From: Platerodrilus igneus
Taxonomy: Eukaryota > Arthropoda > Insecta > Coleoptera > Lycidae
Reading direction: 5' to 3'
Length of the DNA stretch: 64,000 nt
NCBI GenBank assembly: GCA_036346225.1
Contig: JARFIW010000999.1
Span: 6,245,001 to 6,309,000 of the forward strand
Positions 31,431 through 43,919 of the stretch are shown here, piece after piece (within the stretch, counting starts at the first letter, position 1; each line of letters begins with the position of its first letter). Under the pieces are notes generated by a model that worked only from the letters and a program-made list of their open reading frames with translations, was not told the DNA's origin and did no database searches. Made by a program: the position numbers and the translations under genes.

Positions 31431-32650
31431 TGTTACGAACTATTAGGCAACTTGTCAAACAAGCAAACTGCATAACCGAGGTATATTCTACAGAAGTCTC
31501 GAACTTTTAAGCAAACAGCAGAATATGAGTCATCTATTTAATTATAGGGTATATTGTTGTATATAGCGAAGCCATTATTTTAGATTACTTTTAGAAAAGC
31601 AACATTGTAACAATCAATACATTTCGCATCCTGTATTTTAGAAAACTTTGTCATTATCTTCTTCAAACCAAACCGTAATGTTTCATGTTATTTCCTCTTA
31701 ATCTATACCACATTAGTTAGTTACTTTGTATTTTTCCTAATCAGTTTCCCGTAAAATTATTACAAACTAGGAAGTTTTGGCTAACCTCTGTACTGATTAT
31801 CACATGCCAAAACCTTCCGTAAAAACCAGTATCCTTGGGTCAGCATGTATAAAAGGCCAAGACACCCTTCCACTCATCGGTAGTTTGTGGGCAGCTAGAC
31901 AGCTAGCCAAGTCATTGGTAATCTGCTGTAGAACAAGTTGGCTCTTATCGAAATGGTGACTTAACCCTTTATAGATGCTGAGAAACCCTAACCAAGATGG
32001 TCACTTAGAATTCTAACCGTAAGTTAACTTTTCATTATTATTACTGTTTAACTCTTTTACTGCTTCGTATTTTATTAACATGTTGTTTAGTTTTAAGTTA
32101 ATTCAATATTAAATATTGTTGTTTGATTTCATCGTTTCATTACTTCTATTCAGCTAATTGTTACTTTCACTAACACTTCTCAAAAGATCACTAGGTCCCT
32201 AGGACCTGAGTTAAGTACCACCTCTCGCAACTAAAGACTCTACCATCACATTACCATTGCTACGCCAATATCCCAAAATATATTTAACAATCATTCAAAG
32301 GGTACTTAACAATATATAGGATCGGTGATGAGTATAGAAGTGAATCTATATCAAAATGTCGTATATAAATCATTTCGTATATAGTTAGTTGGTCATTATA
32401 TTTTAAAGGTTCTATAGTAAATATAAATTTGTGTTATGTAAACGTGTATATTGTACCGCCAGCTTATACATAAATAGATAAAAGTGTATTAAATAAATTA
32501 TAGTAGTGTTTAATGTTGCTAAGGAGACTTATAGTTAAGGAATTATTTTAAGAAGTTATTAGTGCTTTTAAATAGCATTAGCGTGATAGTTCTTCATTGT
32601 TAATTGGACTGAAAACATCTATAAATAAGGCATATACTGCTAATTAGACT
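31431..32650 (+). repeat. Gypsy-1 3' LTR, interrupted by a solo LTR
   Basis: TGTTACGAACTATTAGGCAAC to TAATTAG, matching the 5' LTR in two pieces around 31555-32311. It may extend to about 32725 (GCCCGCTACA), beyond the point where the 5' copy is deleted. Confidence 0.82.
31555..32311 (+). mobile_element. 757-bp solo LTR nested in Gypsy-1 3' LTR
   Basis: Starts TGTTGTATATAGC, ends GGGTACTTAACA and is flanked by ATAT on both sides (31551-31554, 32312-32315). The uninterrupted 5' LTR provides the empty site. It contains a promoter-like TATAAAAGG at 31848-31856 and an initiator-like CATCGGTAGT about 25 bases downstream. No internal region, so it is a product of LTR-LTR recombination. Superfamily not assigned. 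Confidence 0.82.
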
Positions 32651-32729
32651 TGTGAATAGTGAGTACTAAAGACTTTTGTTATTACTTGTTCTGAATTAGC
32701 GAACGCGTTAATAGTAGCCCGCTACATTA

Positions 32730-33120
32730 TAATAGTTATGAGGAATTTATAAAAAATTATTTTTATTAATTTTTTTCATGATATTTCAGGAATCATTATC
32801 AATATCGTCATTCTGGAACGTGTTATTAAAAGGTCTTGAAAGAGTGCAACTTTTTTGTAATTTAGCTGAATTTGTATCTCTACTGGTTTCTAAAATACTC
32901 GTAGTGAGCGAACTTAAGTGAGGCACCCTGTATAGGTGTTTTATCTAAAAAAGAAATGTCTAACCAATCAAAATGTTCATCTACCAATGCTGTTTTGGGT
33001 ATATTGAATACAGATTCCTACACAAAATTATTTAATATTGTATATTTTTTATAGAATCCATATTTCGGAAATTAGCTATCATCTAAAATATACGTAAACA
33101 CCCTACCCTGTAAATTAAAC
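32730..33120. other. No feature recognised
   Basis: AT-rich; no coding signal. Confidence 0.4.
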
Positions 33121-33129
33121 TTTGCAGTG

Positions 33130-33690
33130 ATAGTGTATACGTTTAAATATAATCGAGATGAGAAATTCAAGAAGTAAAAGTAGATGGCGTAATTAAATCA
33201 TGGAGAATATCGAACAAACGACAAAACTTCGTTATATTTGCGCTTTATATCAGAAAATCCGTTTTTCATTATCGTTCATCGTATTACCTTAGAGTAGTAA
33301 TAATAGAAATAACAAGTATTTTCTGGTTATATTTCAGGCAGTTTCGTTTTGTACCGAAACGAAGCCACCTTTAAATTTAACTTCAATGGCAATTTGCGTT
33401 ATTTTGTTATAAAATATTTATGAGTTATCGCTGAAAGGCAGTTTTCGCTCCAACAGAAACGCACAGATGGAATAAAATGATGACGACTTGTTAGGGGGAA
33501 AATTAAAATTCATTCGTAGTATCGTCGGTTTCCATGAATAATAATTCGACCACGGCTTCACTGCTACGCTTAGACCCATTTTCCTTTACTATAATATTGT
33601 GTAATTACAAATCTTTGAGTTTATACACTGGAAAATAATATAAAATTGTAACTTTATTAAACTAGATGTTTATATATAGAACTAACTTCA
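33130..33690 (+). repeat. About 500-bp dispersed repeat, copy 1
   Basis: Near-identical stretches with 53775-54275, such as AATATCGAACAAACNACAAAAC and TTTCAGGCAGTTTCGTTTTG. Non-coding; contains a polypyrimidine-AG followed by GCAGTTTCG that would be an acceptor-like site. Element type unknown. Confidence 0.85.
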
Positions 33691-33699
33691 GAGTTAAGA

Positions 33700-34880
33700 T
33701 ATTGGAAAAAAGTTAGCGCGTAATTTTCTAGAAAGCTAAATGAAAACGGGTTATTTCAGGCAATTTAGTATTAAAATGAAGTTTTTATGGTCGGGGGGAG
33801 GTTAGGCCTATTAGACTAGTACTTTGAATAACAATTTTTAACATTTTGCCACTTTTGTAAGTTAAAACAAAACGCTAACTTAGATGAAGTAATATTTGTA
33901 TAAAGAAATTTACATATAAATTTCTGGTTGTCAATCGTACTTTCTAAATTAATCGAATTTAATTTGCTCTCTTGCCCATAATCAACTGACGGTTACTTAT
34001 ACTAAGACCTTCACTTAATAGCAATAGACAACGAAATGAATTTCAGTTATTTAAATGAACTTTTAGCACAAAAGATGCCTGTAAAATTTAGACGTTTTGG
34101 CAATTTACATTTAATAACGTTGTTGTTCCAATGAAATATTGAGTTGAAAGGAAAGGATAGATAGTAAATCACCTAGATTAGTAAATACAAATAGTAATAA
34201 ATATCAGGACTGTACACCTCCTTCGTATTAAGAAAATTACAGATAGGCGCTCGGGAAATAAGCGGCATATTAAAGTTATTTGTACAAGTTCACACGGGTT
34301 CAAGAACTATCAACCATGGGAAATACATCATGATAAAAGTGTATTTGCTAGCGCTGGACTTTACTCCAGTGTTAGAGCAATGAGCAGGGGTTTACTGTAA
34401 AACTAAAATGTGAAAGAAATAAAATTAGAGCACTACACCCATTTATACCCTTATGACCCTTATGACCCTAGAGATGTTGTAGGAACCCTAATGTAAGTAT
34501 ACCTAATAATAAAAAGTTTGACTATGAACAGGGTATACCTGAATAAAAACCAGTTAGTATAATACAATAGGAGACTGCAGTTTGCGTCTCAAAGTAATAA
34601 TAAAATAAGTAATAATCTTTAGGTAAACCTCTGAAGGTTTCGAGATTTTACTATAACCACTCAAGTGCATCTAGATCACCACAATAAAAGATGTGTACTC
34701 ACATAAAATACATATTAACAAATTAATAAATTTCATTACTGAACAATAAAAACAAAACAATAAACATGTACGTATACATAAGGAAATCTTCTAGCTTGAT
34801 GTTTTTTAAAAAATTTTGTATCACTCTATGGTTGAACAAACAATTACGAAGACTAAATTCTATAAGACCTTTTCTAAGAG
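33700..34880. other. AT-rich non-coding stretch
   Basis: No recognisable coding sequence, RNA or repeat partner; ACCCTTATGACCCTTATGACC near 34450 is a short direct duplication. Confidence 0.4.
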
Positions 34881-35099
34881 GATTAAAAATCTTTATTTAC
34901 GTCTATGGTAATTTGTCCTTTGACCTTACGGTCTCCAGACTTTTTACCATAGGAATGACACCCGCCACGAAAAAGGTGGTCCGGTGTGGTGGCTAATGTT
35001 GGGTTGGATAAGGTCTCGATTAGGTAGAGCCAGGTATCAGACCGTAGACTGACCCCTGGATCCCCCATCAAGAGGTCATCAGGGACCAACTTCCTGCTA

Positions 35100-35700
35100 G
35101 TGAGTAGCGATCCCGGTATCGCGTTTCCGCGCTGTAAGGATTAATGTGTCTTAGATAACACCTAGTCTCTGTAAGACTTTCCCCTCTTTTTCGTTTCCTG
35201 TCATGACGATTGTAAACACTTTTCAGCTGTGTTCGTTCTGCAGCATTAGGTTAACCATGTTGTTGGCTGTGAGGTTCTCTCCCAGCTCTCTTTGCAGCCG
35301 GGACCTCTGTGTAAACACTCGAGAGTGTGTGCTCCACATCGTACTCTTCGTTGCACATGATACACCGGTCACTTTTGTACTTTCCTAACACGTAAAGTAC
35401 TTAGCGTGCTTCCTGAGCATTAACAGTTGGATCTATTTGATACGCTTTTTTGTCTAATTCTGTCTGTCCAGCATGTCCCACCTTACCTGACATAGCGTGA
35501 AGGTGTTTTTCCTGGCTTCTTTCCTTTTAGTACCAAAACGCATCATGTCGCTCCTCTCTTTAACTAAACGGTCTAATGGAAGTACACCTGCAATGACCAA
35601 AGCAGAGTCTTCTTGGCATTGGATATCCGTAGAGCAGCCTGCCTTTAGATCTTGGTTAAAATAACTCTGCGGCTCTGGATTTTCATGCAATCTGCCCATA
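35100..35700 (-). pseudogene. R1-like LINE C-terminus with zinc region
   Basis: ALVIAGVLPLDRLVKERSDM (about 35560-35610) is the conserved 'A..V.AG..P..LL..ER' block after the RT, followed downstream by RVRCGAHTLECL-type Cys/His residues. Confidence 0.7.
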
Positions 35701-35889
35701 CTGGCGCATCATATAAGATACCGAACGCACTACGATAAAACTCTTCTTTTATTCGCTCTGGGATTTCCCACATTGGGCATCAGTTTGCTTATCGCATTGA
35801 TCGCCGTCTGCGCAATAAGCTGATGCTCTCCACAGGTGCTTGTTAAAGCTTAATAAACCGTCAAGTGTCACACCAAGGTATCTTGTATA

Positions 35890-36330
35890 TCAGTCAGGTG
35901 GTGCATCCACCCTGATGATAATCGGCTTGACCAACCTCCTCTCCGCAATCAACAGCGCCACCGTTTTGGCTGGTGCCAGCTGAAGTTCCCTCTCTGACAG
36001 CCAATTCAAGAACCTATAGATTGCCTGATTAGCTCGGTCAAGTAGTTCCCACTGATTTTTGGCCGCTACTAAAATCGACAAGTCATCGACAAACCCTACA
36101 GCTTTCATGTTCTCAGACAGTCTAGTCGAAGCACACCGTTGTATATAACATTCCACAAAGTCGGAGAACCGAACTCTGTGGAACGCCTTTTGTCATGGCA
36201 AGCATCCTCGCTTTCCCTTGTTCCCTCATTATCACAATCTTGCAGTCGATCAACTAGCTGTCTATGATCTTCTTCAGATACTGGGATACCCCTATGTCCA
36301 CTAGGGCATCCAATATGCACTGCCACTTTG
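35890..36330 (-). pseudogene. R1-like RT catalytic core and thumb
   Basis: KAVGFVDDLSILVAAKNQWE holds the catalytic pair; RFLNWLSERELQLAPAKTVA is the following thumb. Upstream (36105-36330), a shifted frame reads MTKGVPQSSVL, the motif B 'G-PQGS-LGP' block. Confidence 0.8.
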
Positions 36331-36450
36331 CAGAATTAAATGCCTTTTTAATGTTCAGGACCACCAATAGACAGAGTTGTTGTGTTCGCCACGCTCTTTC
36401 ATTTGCCTATTCTGCAAAGCGCATAACCTGCTCCGCCCTATTTTGACTTT

Positions 36451-36729
36451 CCAATGCTCCACCCGAAGGAACTACATTAGCCGGGAAGCGAGTTTTTACT
36501 TGGAAATTTAAAATTTTGCCAAACCCTTGCTGTTCCAAGCAAGGTAGGGATCTTTAACGTGCGTGACAACACTCACACACGGGATCTCCATTTTACCTCT
36601 CATCCAAACGAGGGCGTATTTTTGTGAAAAATGCTTGCGTAACATTTTTTAAGCGGACCGTGTCGGGATTTGAACCCGTGACCTTGGACGTAGTAGTCCC
36701 ACGCATACCAACTACACCACGGAGCTGCC
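36451..36729 (-). mobile_element. tRNA-derived SINE, copy B
   Basis: Minus strand from GGCAGCTCC: A box TGGTGTAGTTGGTATGCG, B box GGGTTCAAATCCCGA, body CACGTTAAAGATCCCTACC, end GTAGTTCCTTCGGGTGGAG. It is closer to an intact tRNA head than copy A. Inserted in the R1-like LINE; no clear TSD. Confidence 0.9.
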
Positions 36730-36808
36730 AAAATCTGCTACCCCGCATCTACGGTTCATTTACCTTCTCTTCTTACCTTTCCTTCTTACCGATTTCCAGC
36801 TTCAAGCG

Positions 36809-37081
36809 TCAGACGATTAGCTGCTTACTCAGTTTGGCCGTTGCGTCTATCAAACAGATTGGCCGAAAGGAAAAGGTATCTGCGTCTGGTTTCTCGGGTT
36901 CTTTGATGAGGATCACCTTAACCATTTTCCTCTCAGCTTGAAAAATCCCATCCAGGAACACCTTGTTCATTACCGCCAGCAGTTCCTTAGAATTATTTCC
37001 AACAGTAGCTTTAACGGCTTCCGCTGGGATTCCATCGAGGCCCTGAGGTTTGCCTGTTTTGAGCTTTTTGGTCGCATCCAC
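36809..37081 (-). pseudogene. R1-like RT, N-terminal blocks
   Basis: 90-residue open piece: KKLKTGKPQGLDGIPAEAVK, FLDGIFQAERKMVKVILIKE, FRPICLIDATAKLSKQL. These are RT blocks 0-2a of R1-type LINEs. Confidence 0.8.
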
Positions 37082-37400
37082 ATGCCTCTCGTTGGTAAGA
37101 AGTGGTATCTAAGGAATCATCCTGGTCTAGCACGTTCCAGGTGGATGGAACGCTCTGTGGTAAAAGGTTCCTTGATGATTGTTTCGGTCTTCTCTTAGTA
37201 GAGTACTTCCTCGAAGGCTTTCTTCAGTATACGGGTGACGATCTGATAACCAAGGTCCCATATGTCATCATCAACTTTTTTGCAAGTTCTCCCAGCATTG
37301 CGCTTTCTTCTTTTTAATAACTTTTTGTAGTGGTATTTTCTTGGTAACCGCTAGATCTTTTTCCAGTTTGCAATCGTCCAGCGTCCTTTTACGCTTCCTT

Positions 37401-38987
37401 TGGAATTACCTTCTGGCGGCATTGACTGAGGTGTTAGAAAGTTCAGTTCAATATACAAGAGTTATCTTTTATATTTCATGATAAAAGACAAAATATTTAA
37501 TGTTCACTTTTACACCATGGCCAAATCTTAAGTCTTTAAGTTATTAACCAAATTTACCATAATTCAAATACGTCAGATCTGCGTTTCTTACCAGTTTGCA
37601 TGCGAGATTTTAAAACAAAGTTGTTACTTCAAATTTTATTTATAGAAATACCTTTATTTAGCGATGAATTCGATAGCCTCAGATGGTGGAGAATAGTGGC
37701 GTGTAAATTATAAGCAAATTCAAATATGCGAAACCTTCAAGTACATATCCGTAATAAACTGTAACTTTTAGCAACGACGGATGGTAGGAACAAGAAGTGG
37801 TCGACCGTTGCGGCGGTCAAACGATTAGCACCTGCCTGTTTAGAACAACTGTACTGTTCAATAGTACGGCACATACAACACAAAAACATATGAAGGTTTT
37901 AACAATCGCGGAAAACTATAGATTACACTATCATAACAACGGATGTGGATTAAACCTGCAATTGATAGTGATCTTACACTAATATTTACAAACGGAACAA
38001 CCTTCTTATGTAAAAACATACCTAATATAAAAGTTGGCTTTTACAACCATGGTAAAATATTCTAATGTTTGCATTTAAGAATCAAATTTGCAACATACGG
38101 AAACAAAAGCAACCAAGTGTGATATGTTTACTCTCTATAAACAAATACTAAAAGCTCATTCCATTTAATATAATTTTTAAGATAGTTCTAGAACATTTAA
38201 AATAAATGTGTAATAGAAATGTTTATAAAATCCTTTAGCTAAAATGTCCAACCAAAAAAACGTCATGTAGATGTTTTCAGTTCGACAAACAAATAAAGTA
38301 AAGGATTTGACTTTTGCGTCAATTGATGAAACTTTTTTAAACACACGAGAAACAAGTAAAATCCACATGTTCAACGAACATCAAGGCTTTGAGGTAAACT
38401 TCATTAGAATAAAACATAAGATCTTTAATCCTTTGTATACAGCCACACTAAGTACCAAGATGCAACCAACACCTCTCTATAATTTTCCGCATGGCAAATA
38501 CTAATTAACAACTGCCATTACGACGGTCGGTTTGTATGTTACTTAAGTACATAAACCCATTATGTAGTTAATTCTTAAATTATGTAAAATTTTAATAATC
38601 TAAATCCATGATTATGTTACTTCTAAATATGTTAATCCGTAATTGCGCATTGTTTAGAATGGAAACTTAGACTTTATATAGGACGAGGCAAGGCAATTTG
38701 CAAGTTCAGGATTAAGACTGAAAATGTCATCTTTACTACTCTAATATTTGAACACGGCCGTATTTGTTGTATCTTGCCTTGTTCATCCGCTGACAAGAAT
38801 GTACGTTAAAGTATGTTTTTAAGGATCGCAAAAAATATAGCAGAGAGATACATAGTGCGTAATATCAAGCCCTTCATGTATTTATTCAATAAGCAAACGC
38901 CAATACTGATATAGTATCAATTCAAAATAAACTCTGTTTATGTGCTACACTTAGGCTAAAAGCCTATTCTAGTAAGAATGTTACATA

Positions 38988-38990
<3 letters not shown>
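37401..38990. other. AT-rich, no feature recognised
   Basis: Short frames on both strands near 38180-38500 overlap one another and lack any motif. Confidence 0.4.

Positions 38991-38993
<3 letters not shown>

Positions 38994-39027
<34 letters not shown>
38994..39027. repeat. (TA)n microsatellite
   Basis: About 16 units, followed by TGCTGATGACATGG as at the other copy of this repeat family. Confidence 0.85.
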
Positions 39028-39028
<1 letters not shown>

Positions 39029-40440
39029 CTGATGACATGGTTATTTAGGTGTATATAGGGTCAGAAGGGTCGCACACTACATGTAAATAGCATTAAAAGT
39101 TAAAAACTAAACAGTTTTAGCATGAAAAGTACGTAATTCGCAAATTATGCAAAGAACCAACATCTAATGCCCTGTATAAGGATTACAGTTAACTTTAATT
39201 AATGCGGGGAAGCTCATCCTTCAATAATACAATCACATTCAATAAAATAAATAACTCTGTACGCAATCAAATTCATTTTAAACCAGAAAAGCATTCATAA
39301 ATTCTATATAAATACGTATTAAGATCATCGAAAAGCTAGAAAATCATGATACGAATTCTGCTAAAATAAACACGGAATAGTGCAAGGAAATAACAAAGCA
39401 TCCTCGCAATAAAAGCACTTTTCAAAACAAACACGTTTCAGAAACGCAGAATGTAAATAAACGCATTTCAATTTACGTCATTATAGAAATTTCGCCTACG
39501 TGATTTTTAACACGGAGTAAATTCAAAACCCAAAAGCTTATCTTGACAAAAATAAAAGTCATAAGTTTGTCTACGTGAGAGGTCGAGTTAAAATTTCATA
39601 CAACAAAACAGACGGGTGGAACTACACGGGCTATAGAAATCCACTATATGGAACTTGAATGCTACGTGACCGACAGCATCGATTCAACGGACTATTATCA
39701 AATTCATACCGGAGAAAGCCAAAAGTATGGACAATAACCTATTGCATGCCTTAAACTTTGACCGAAGGACGCCGATAACCAATGGTGTCAAATGGATGCG
39801 TTGTTTTAAATACCGCAGAAATTTGATAAACAATCAGTCTTCCTTCAACCTAAACACGCTTCATAACAATTCAATTTAAAAATCTACGTAAAGTAAACAT
39901 AGAAAAAATAAATAATTATATTTCGTGGAAGTCGAGATAGAAAAATTTTGAAATTAAAATAATGGTGAATATATATATGAGAAGTTTGCCGTTAACTGAA
40001 AAACCTAAGTGAAAGTTTATTAATTAAACATAATTTTAATATTTATAATTTAGAGCTCTAGGTAAAATCTGGGTAAACTCTAGGTACACTCTGGTGAAAC
40101 TCTAAGTAGAAATCTAACTGAAACTCTGGTAAAAATCTAGAAAAACTAAGTAAAAATCTGGATTGGTCCATAAATCTAAATTTACAAATAAATCCGAATT
40201 TAAATATACATCGATCTAAAATTGCATAATAATATTCGTTTGCATCTACGCATTGGAGCACAAAACAGAGCATTGGTCTAAGCATTGAATGGGTGTTTGG
40301 CCAAGCGGTACTATAAAATCAACAAGTGAACTCAACTGAAAGCAATCCAGGGGTACTGATCAACAGCACTCAGTAGCAGATCCAAGAATAGGGAGAACAA
40401 AAAGACACGCAAGGAAAACTTCAGGTTAGAACATTATCTA
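39028..40440 (+). repeat. Dispersed AT-rich repeat, copy 2
   Basis: Partner of 21097-22350. Contains repeated TACGTGA and AAACGCATTT blocks; ends AACTTCAGGTTAG. Confidence 0.5.
40052..40165. repeat. Degenerate 12-14-bp tandem array
   Basis: Successive units of the form AACTCTGGTAAA / AATCTGGGTAAA / AACTCTAAGTAGAA, about eight copies. Confidence 0.7.
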
Positions 40441-40990
40441 AACAGCATAAGGCAGTATTTTCTTTTTTATTGAACATTTACGATTTTTTTTATTATACCA
40501 GAATATTTATGTAAAGGGTCATCAAAAATCTTTGCATACGTGAAAATTTACGTAAAAGGGAAAAGTCATTGACGGTTAAAAGGTGTTTCCAATAGTATAC
40601 AGTGTCATTTTTGCTGGCTTTAAACTGACTAAAGGGAGCTATAATTTTGGGGATAAACAAATTGATATTATTATTATTTAATTCGGGGGTTTATTTTGTC
40701 GAATAGTGAATCATATTATTAAGCAGTAAAGTGTATATATTTTTTGTCATTATACTAATCTTGGTCAATTTCATTTGTCGCATTCAAGTAGGAAAGTGTC
40801 AGATAAAGGGGAGGGGTAAATTTTTTGTTATCGTAACGTTGTACACTCTGTGTGGATTAGACTGAGCTAGTGATCTAAAGGTTCTGCTATTCGTAAATAA
40901 GTGAGTTGTGAAAACGAAATTTAATTTCAATTTTGGGCAAGGAGCTTATAGTCTTCTGGGAGACGGATAGTGTCGTGTAGTGTGATAGGT
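40441..40990. other. No feature recognised
   Basis: AT-rich; no coding signal. Confidence 0.4.
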
Positions 40991-41141
40991 TGGTTTTGTT
41001 TTAGGATTTGGATGGAGGAGTTTAATTGCAATTTTAAAGGCGGAACGAGAAGAATGGTATATTGGGTAGTTGTGAAGGTAGTCCTATATGCACGAGAGTT
41101 GTCAATAAGAATTGGTCTAATGATCGTGTCCGGGTTTGTGT

Positions 41142-41640
41142 CTACCAGAAGGAGGGGTTAGGAAACCAGACGTCTAAAGCGTACCGGATTATTGATATAA
41201 CAATTTGTTGCAGGATCAAACGGCGGGTTCGTTGGTTGAGGTGAAGGAAATATGGAAGAGATAGGATTAGGTTTAGGGTTATGATTTTTATTTTATTTCG
41301 TAGTTTGTTGAAATGGGTGTGAAATTTGAGGCGTATATCGATGTGTACTTTACAGAAGGGGATAATGGTATAAGAGTGTTCATGAGGCAGATGGTAGGTG
41401 AACGAGTTATGTTTGAGAATCATGTGGGTTTTGGATGGAGATGGGGGTTGCCTATTGCGGTAGGACCAGGATTTAACTTGTTGTAGTAGGGTAGATGCAG
41501 TTCGTTCAAGAGCAGAGCGAGAGTTGCCATGGATGAGGTAGGTCATATCGTCGGCGTAAACAAAAGTCGAAATATTGGGAATTTTTAGTTCTAAGAAGGA
41601 ATTAATAGCATGTTCCAAAGGGTAGGCGATATGCGGAAAC
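41142..41640 (-). pseudogene. LINE RT catalytic block and thumb
   Basis: 158-residue open piece. STFVYADDMTYLIHGNSRSA contains catalytic YADD; SWSYRNRQPPSPSKTHMIL is the thumb, and LNQRTRRLILQQIVISIIRY follows as in LINE C-termini ('K..L....I.PI..YG...W'). Confidence 0.85.
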
Positions 41641-41899
41641 CTTATGAACAGCCTTGGGTTAGTGTTTTGGATATAGAGTGGCAGTTAGTGGAAAGAGTTA
41701 CGGTTCTGGAATTTAAATAAGATTTTATGATTCGGACGAGGTTATTTGGGAAATTTAGTATTTCGAGACGGGATAGTAGATTTGGCCATCAAAGAAGGGT
41801 AAACGCGAAATAGAAGTCTACAAAGCGAGCAACTGTATATTTGTGTTTAGAAACCACGTTGGTGGGATGATAGAAGAGAGGGGGAATCTATGTGAGAAT

Positions 41900-42389
41900 T
41901 AAGTTTTTTGCGCTTTATTTTAAAGCTCCTAGGTATTATTTAATTTAGATTTGGAGACACTTTTTAGAACTCTGCGTGAAAAAATCCACGCTGATTACCA
42001 CAATTTCGTTGAAGCCGTGTAAACCACGCTTTGTTGGACTTTGCACGTTTGTTGACGTCATTGACTTATCTATGCGGTCGCAAGCATGCTGACATAACGG
42101 TTTGTACATGAGAATCAGTACGGTTCTCATCAACGCAAGCAGAAGTGTGTCAACCTCTGTTGGATGGGATAAACGTTTTATGTGAGGAGTGCAGCATAGC
42201 TCAGAATTTCCGTAGAGTAAACATTACCTTACCGCTTGACGTGAGTGCTTCGTTCTCGTTCCCACCCTTTTATCTCATCCCTGTCGTATCGTCCAGCGAG
42301 GCATCACCAGCAGAAACACCTGCAGAAGCAACTTCCAGCCACAACAAGGGTAACAGAGAAAAACCAACCCCCCGAGGACGATGGTCGCG
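41900..42389. other. Unassigned sequence between LINE and solo LTR
   Basis: A plus-strand frame (42145-42411) rich in Ser/Ala/Pro (SSSEASPAETPAEATSSHNK) runs up to and into the LTR. It has no recognised domain; it could be part of an earlier insertion into the LINE. Confidence 0.3.
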
Positions 42390-42967
42390 AGTTACATATC
42401 CCCCAAATTAGTATATATATATGTAATCAAACAGAATTATTAAAACTTAAGTTAGATTGGTAAAATGTATAAATTGAAGGACATATTTGAAAGAGGTTAA
42501 TGAAAGTTCACAAGCCAGACGATGAGAACGGAAACAAATATTGTATTCCAGACGCAGCATGATACTGCAGGTGCAGGTCACAGTAGGTTATAAGACAGCA
42601 ATTATTAGAATTAAGATTACTAAGTAATACATTGTAGTAAGTACAGACATAAGCAGACGAGCTCTGTAGTTCCCATAAGCAATGTGAGGCGCAGGGATAG
42701 CATAAATACCCTCAGGAGCCGAAGACGACCAGTCAGTCTAGAGCTTCACAACTTTAACATTGTTGGTAGTTCAGCTACTCACCGTAATTTTAGTTTATTT
42801 AAAATAGTGAAAGTCAACTTAGAATTATTTCGACCTCCACACGTTACTGCATATAACGCACTTGTAAATTAAAATTAATATTGTAATTTCTGATTTAATT
42901 AAATTGATAGAAAAGTTTTTGAAGAAGCTTTTTTAAAAAACCGCTCCAAGAGGCCCAAAACCTATCT
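42390..42967 (+). mobile_element. Solo LTR of an errantivirus-like element, copy 1
   Basis: 578 bp from AGTTACATATC to CCTATCT, flanked by CGCG on both sides (42386-42389, 42968-42971). AG...CT-type ends rather than TG...CA are known in insect errantiviruses. Two further copies of this LTR lie at 50821-53074 and 54600-59119. No internal region. Confidence 0.85.
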
Positions 42968-43049
42968 CGCGCCTAATAAAAATGATCGGGTAAGTGTTTT
43001 AAGTATATTTATTTAATCGGGGTTTTATTGGAAAGCGATTGTTTTATAA

Positions 43050-43760
43050 GGATTACGCGTTCTAACAGTTTCCTAAAGATAGGGAATAAGGCGATAGGGC
43101 GATATGATTTAGGATCATCAGGAGGTTTGTTTGGTTTTAGGATTAAGGTGATGGATGCGATGCGTTCTTGGATATTTTAGGAAAGGTTCTTTGTGATAGA
43201 CATTTTTGGAACAGGATATGAATGAATTGTCTAATGACTTGCCAGGCTTTCTGGAAGATTTGATTTAATATTTGGTAATGACCAGGAGTTTTTGTGGGTT
43301 TAATGTGAAGCTTTAGTTATCCAGTAACGATTTATCTATTTTGGTGTCAGGTTATGTGGTTGATGAGATTAAGGAATTTTTAATGATGGGCTGTTGTTCT
43401 AGGGTAGGGAATTTAATAGGGATTGTTGGGATAAATGAGTTTAGTAATGTTATGAGGGTGTTATGATATGTCTGCAAATTGGCATCATTGCTAGCTGTCA
43501 TAATGTGAGTAGTGATAGGCTTAATTAGTCGTTTGTACGTCATCCATGGATCGGTAGTGCTGTCTTGTATTATTCTGTACAGGTGTAATTTTCTAAACTT
43601 AATAATCAATGTTTTGTAAGTGTTCCTGTTGGCTTCATGTTTGATTTCAAGTGCTAATATAGTATCAGGGTCTGTGTTAGTGTGTCTTGATCTTTGTAGT
43701 AGATGTCGGAGTTGTAATAAATGTAGTCTGAGTTTGCCAATCTTGTTGTCCACCAGAGTG
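43050..43760 (-). pseudogene. LINE inter-domain region and RT start
   Basis: 43753-43352 is open for 133 residues: KHEANRNTYKTLIIKFRKLH, IIQDSTTDPWMTYKRLIKPI is the typical 'DPW..YK' block before the RT. Downstream, broken frames read ILFQKCLSQRTFPKISKN and NHIALSPYSLSLGN, RT blocks 1-2. Confidence 0.75.
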
Positions 43761-43919
43761 ACGGTCGAGTGTTAATGGTTTTCCTTAGGGATGGTAGTGG
43801 ACGCGACAGTTAAGATATTGGTTATTATGGAGTAGGCTATTTGATCGGGTTGTAGTCGGTGTATGTTGTTGACGCAGTTATTGGAGCTAGGATGTTTTAG
43901 TCTTTCCATGATGGTTGTC

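Larger units (their letters stand above)
26910..32650 (+). mobile_element. Gypsy-1: Ty3/Gypsy element with a macro domain, gag mostly deleted
   Basis: Direct repeats at 26910-27393 and 31431-32650 (the latter enlarged by a nested solo LTR) flank zinc knuckle, protease, RT, RNase H, integrase and a decayed macro domain, all on the plus strand. The 5' LTR joins directly to the end of gag, so the primer-binding site and most of gag are gone. Numerous stops mark it as dead. LTRs start TGYTACGAACTATTAGGCAAC. The 3' end of the LTR is uncertain because the copies diverge after TAATTAG. Confidence 0.88.
34885..37400 (-). mobile_element. R1-like LINE, decayed
   Basis: Minus strand, in order from 37400: RT entry block (TGKPQGLDGIPAEA near 37040), template block (PICLIDATAKLSKQL), catalytic FVDDLSILV near 36090, thumb LNWLSERELQLAPAKTVALL, the C-terminal GVLPLDRLVKERSDM near 35570 and a CxxC/H/C zinc region near 35290-35390. 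Then a 3' untranslated part to about 34885. Frames break repeatedly and a SINE splits it. The block set matches R1-clade ORF2; FVDD replaces the usual FADD. Confidence 0.75.

Noticed and set aside
36655..36729. tRNA gene on the minus strand
   Set aside because: Head of the second SINE copy; the same body follows it.
42145..42411. Ser/Ala/Pro-rich plus-strand ORF running into the LTR
   Set aside because: The frame enters the LTR, the exact CGCG duplication indicates a solo LTR inserted there, and no domain is recognisable.
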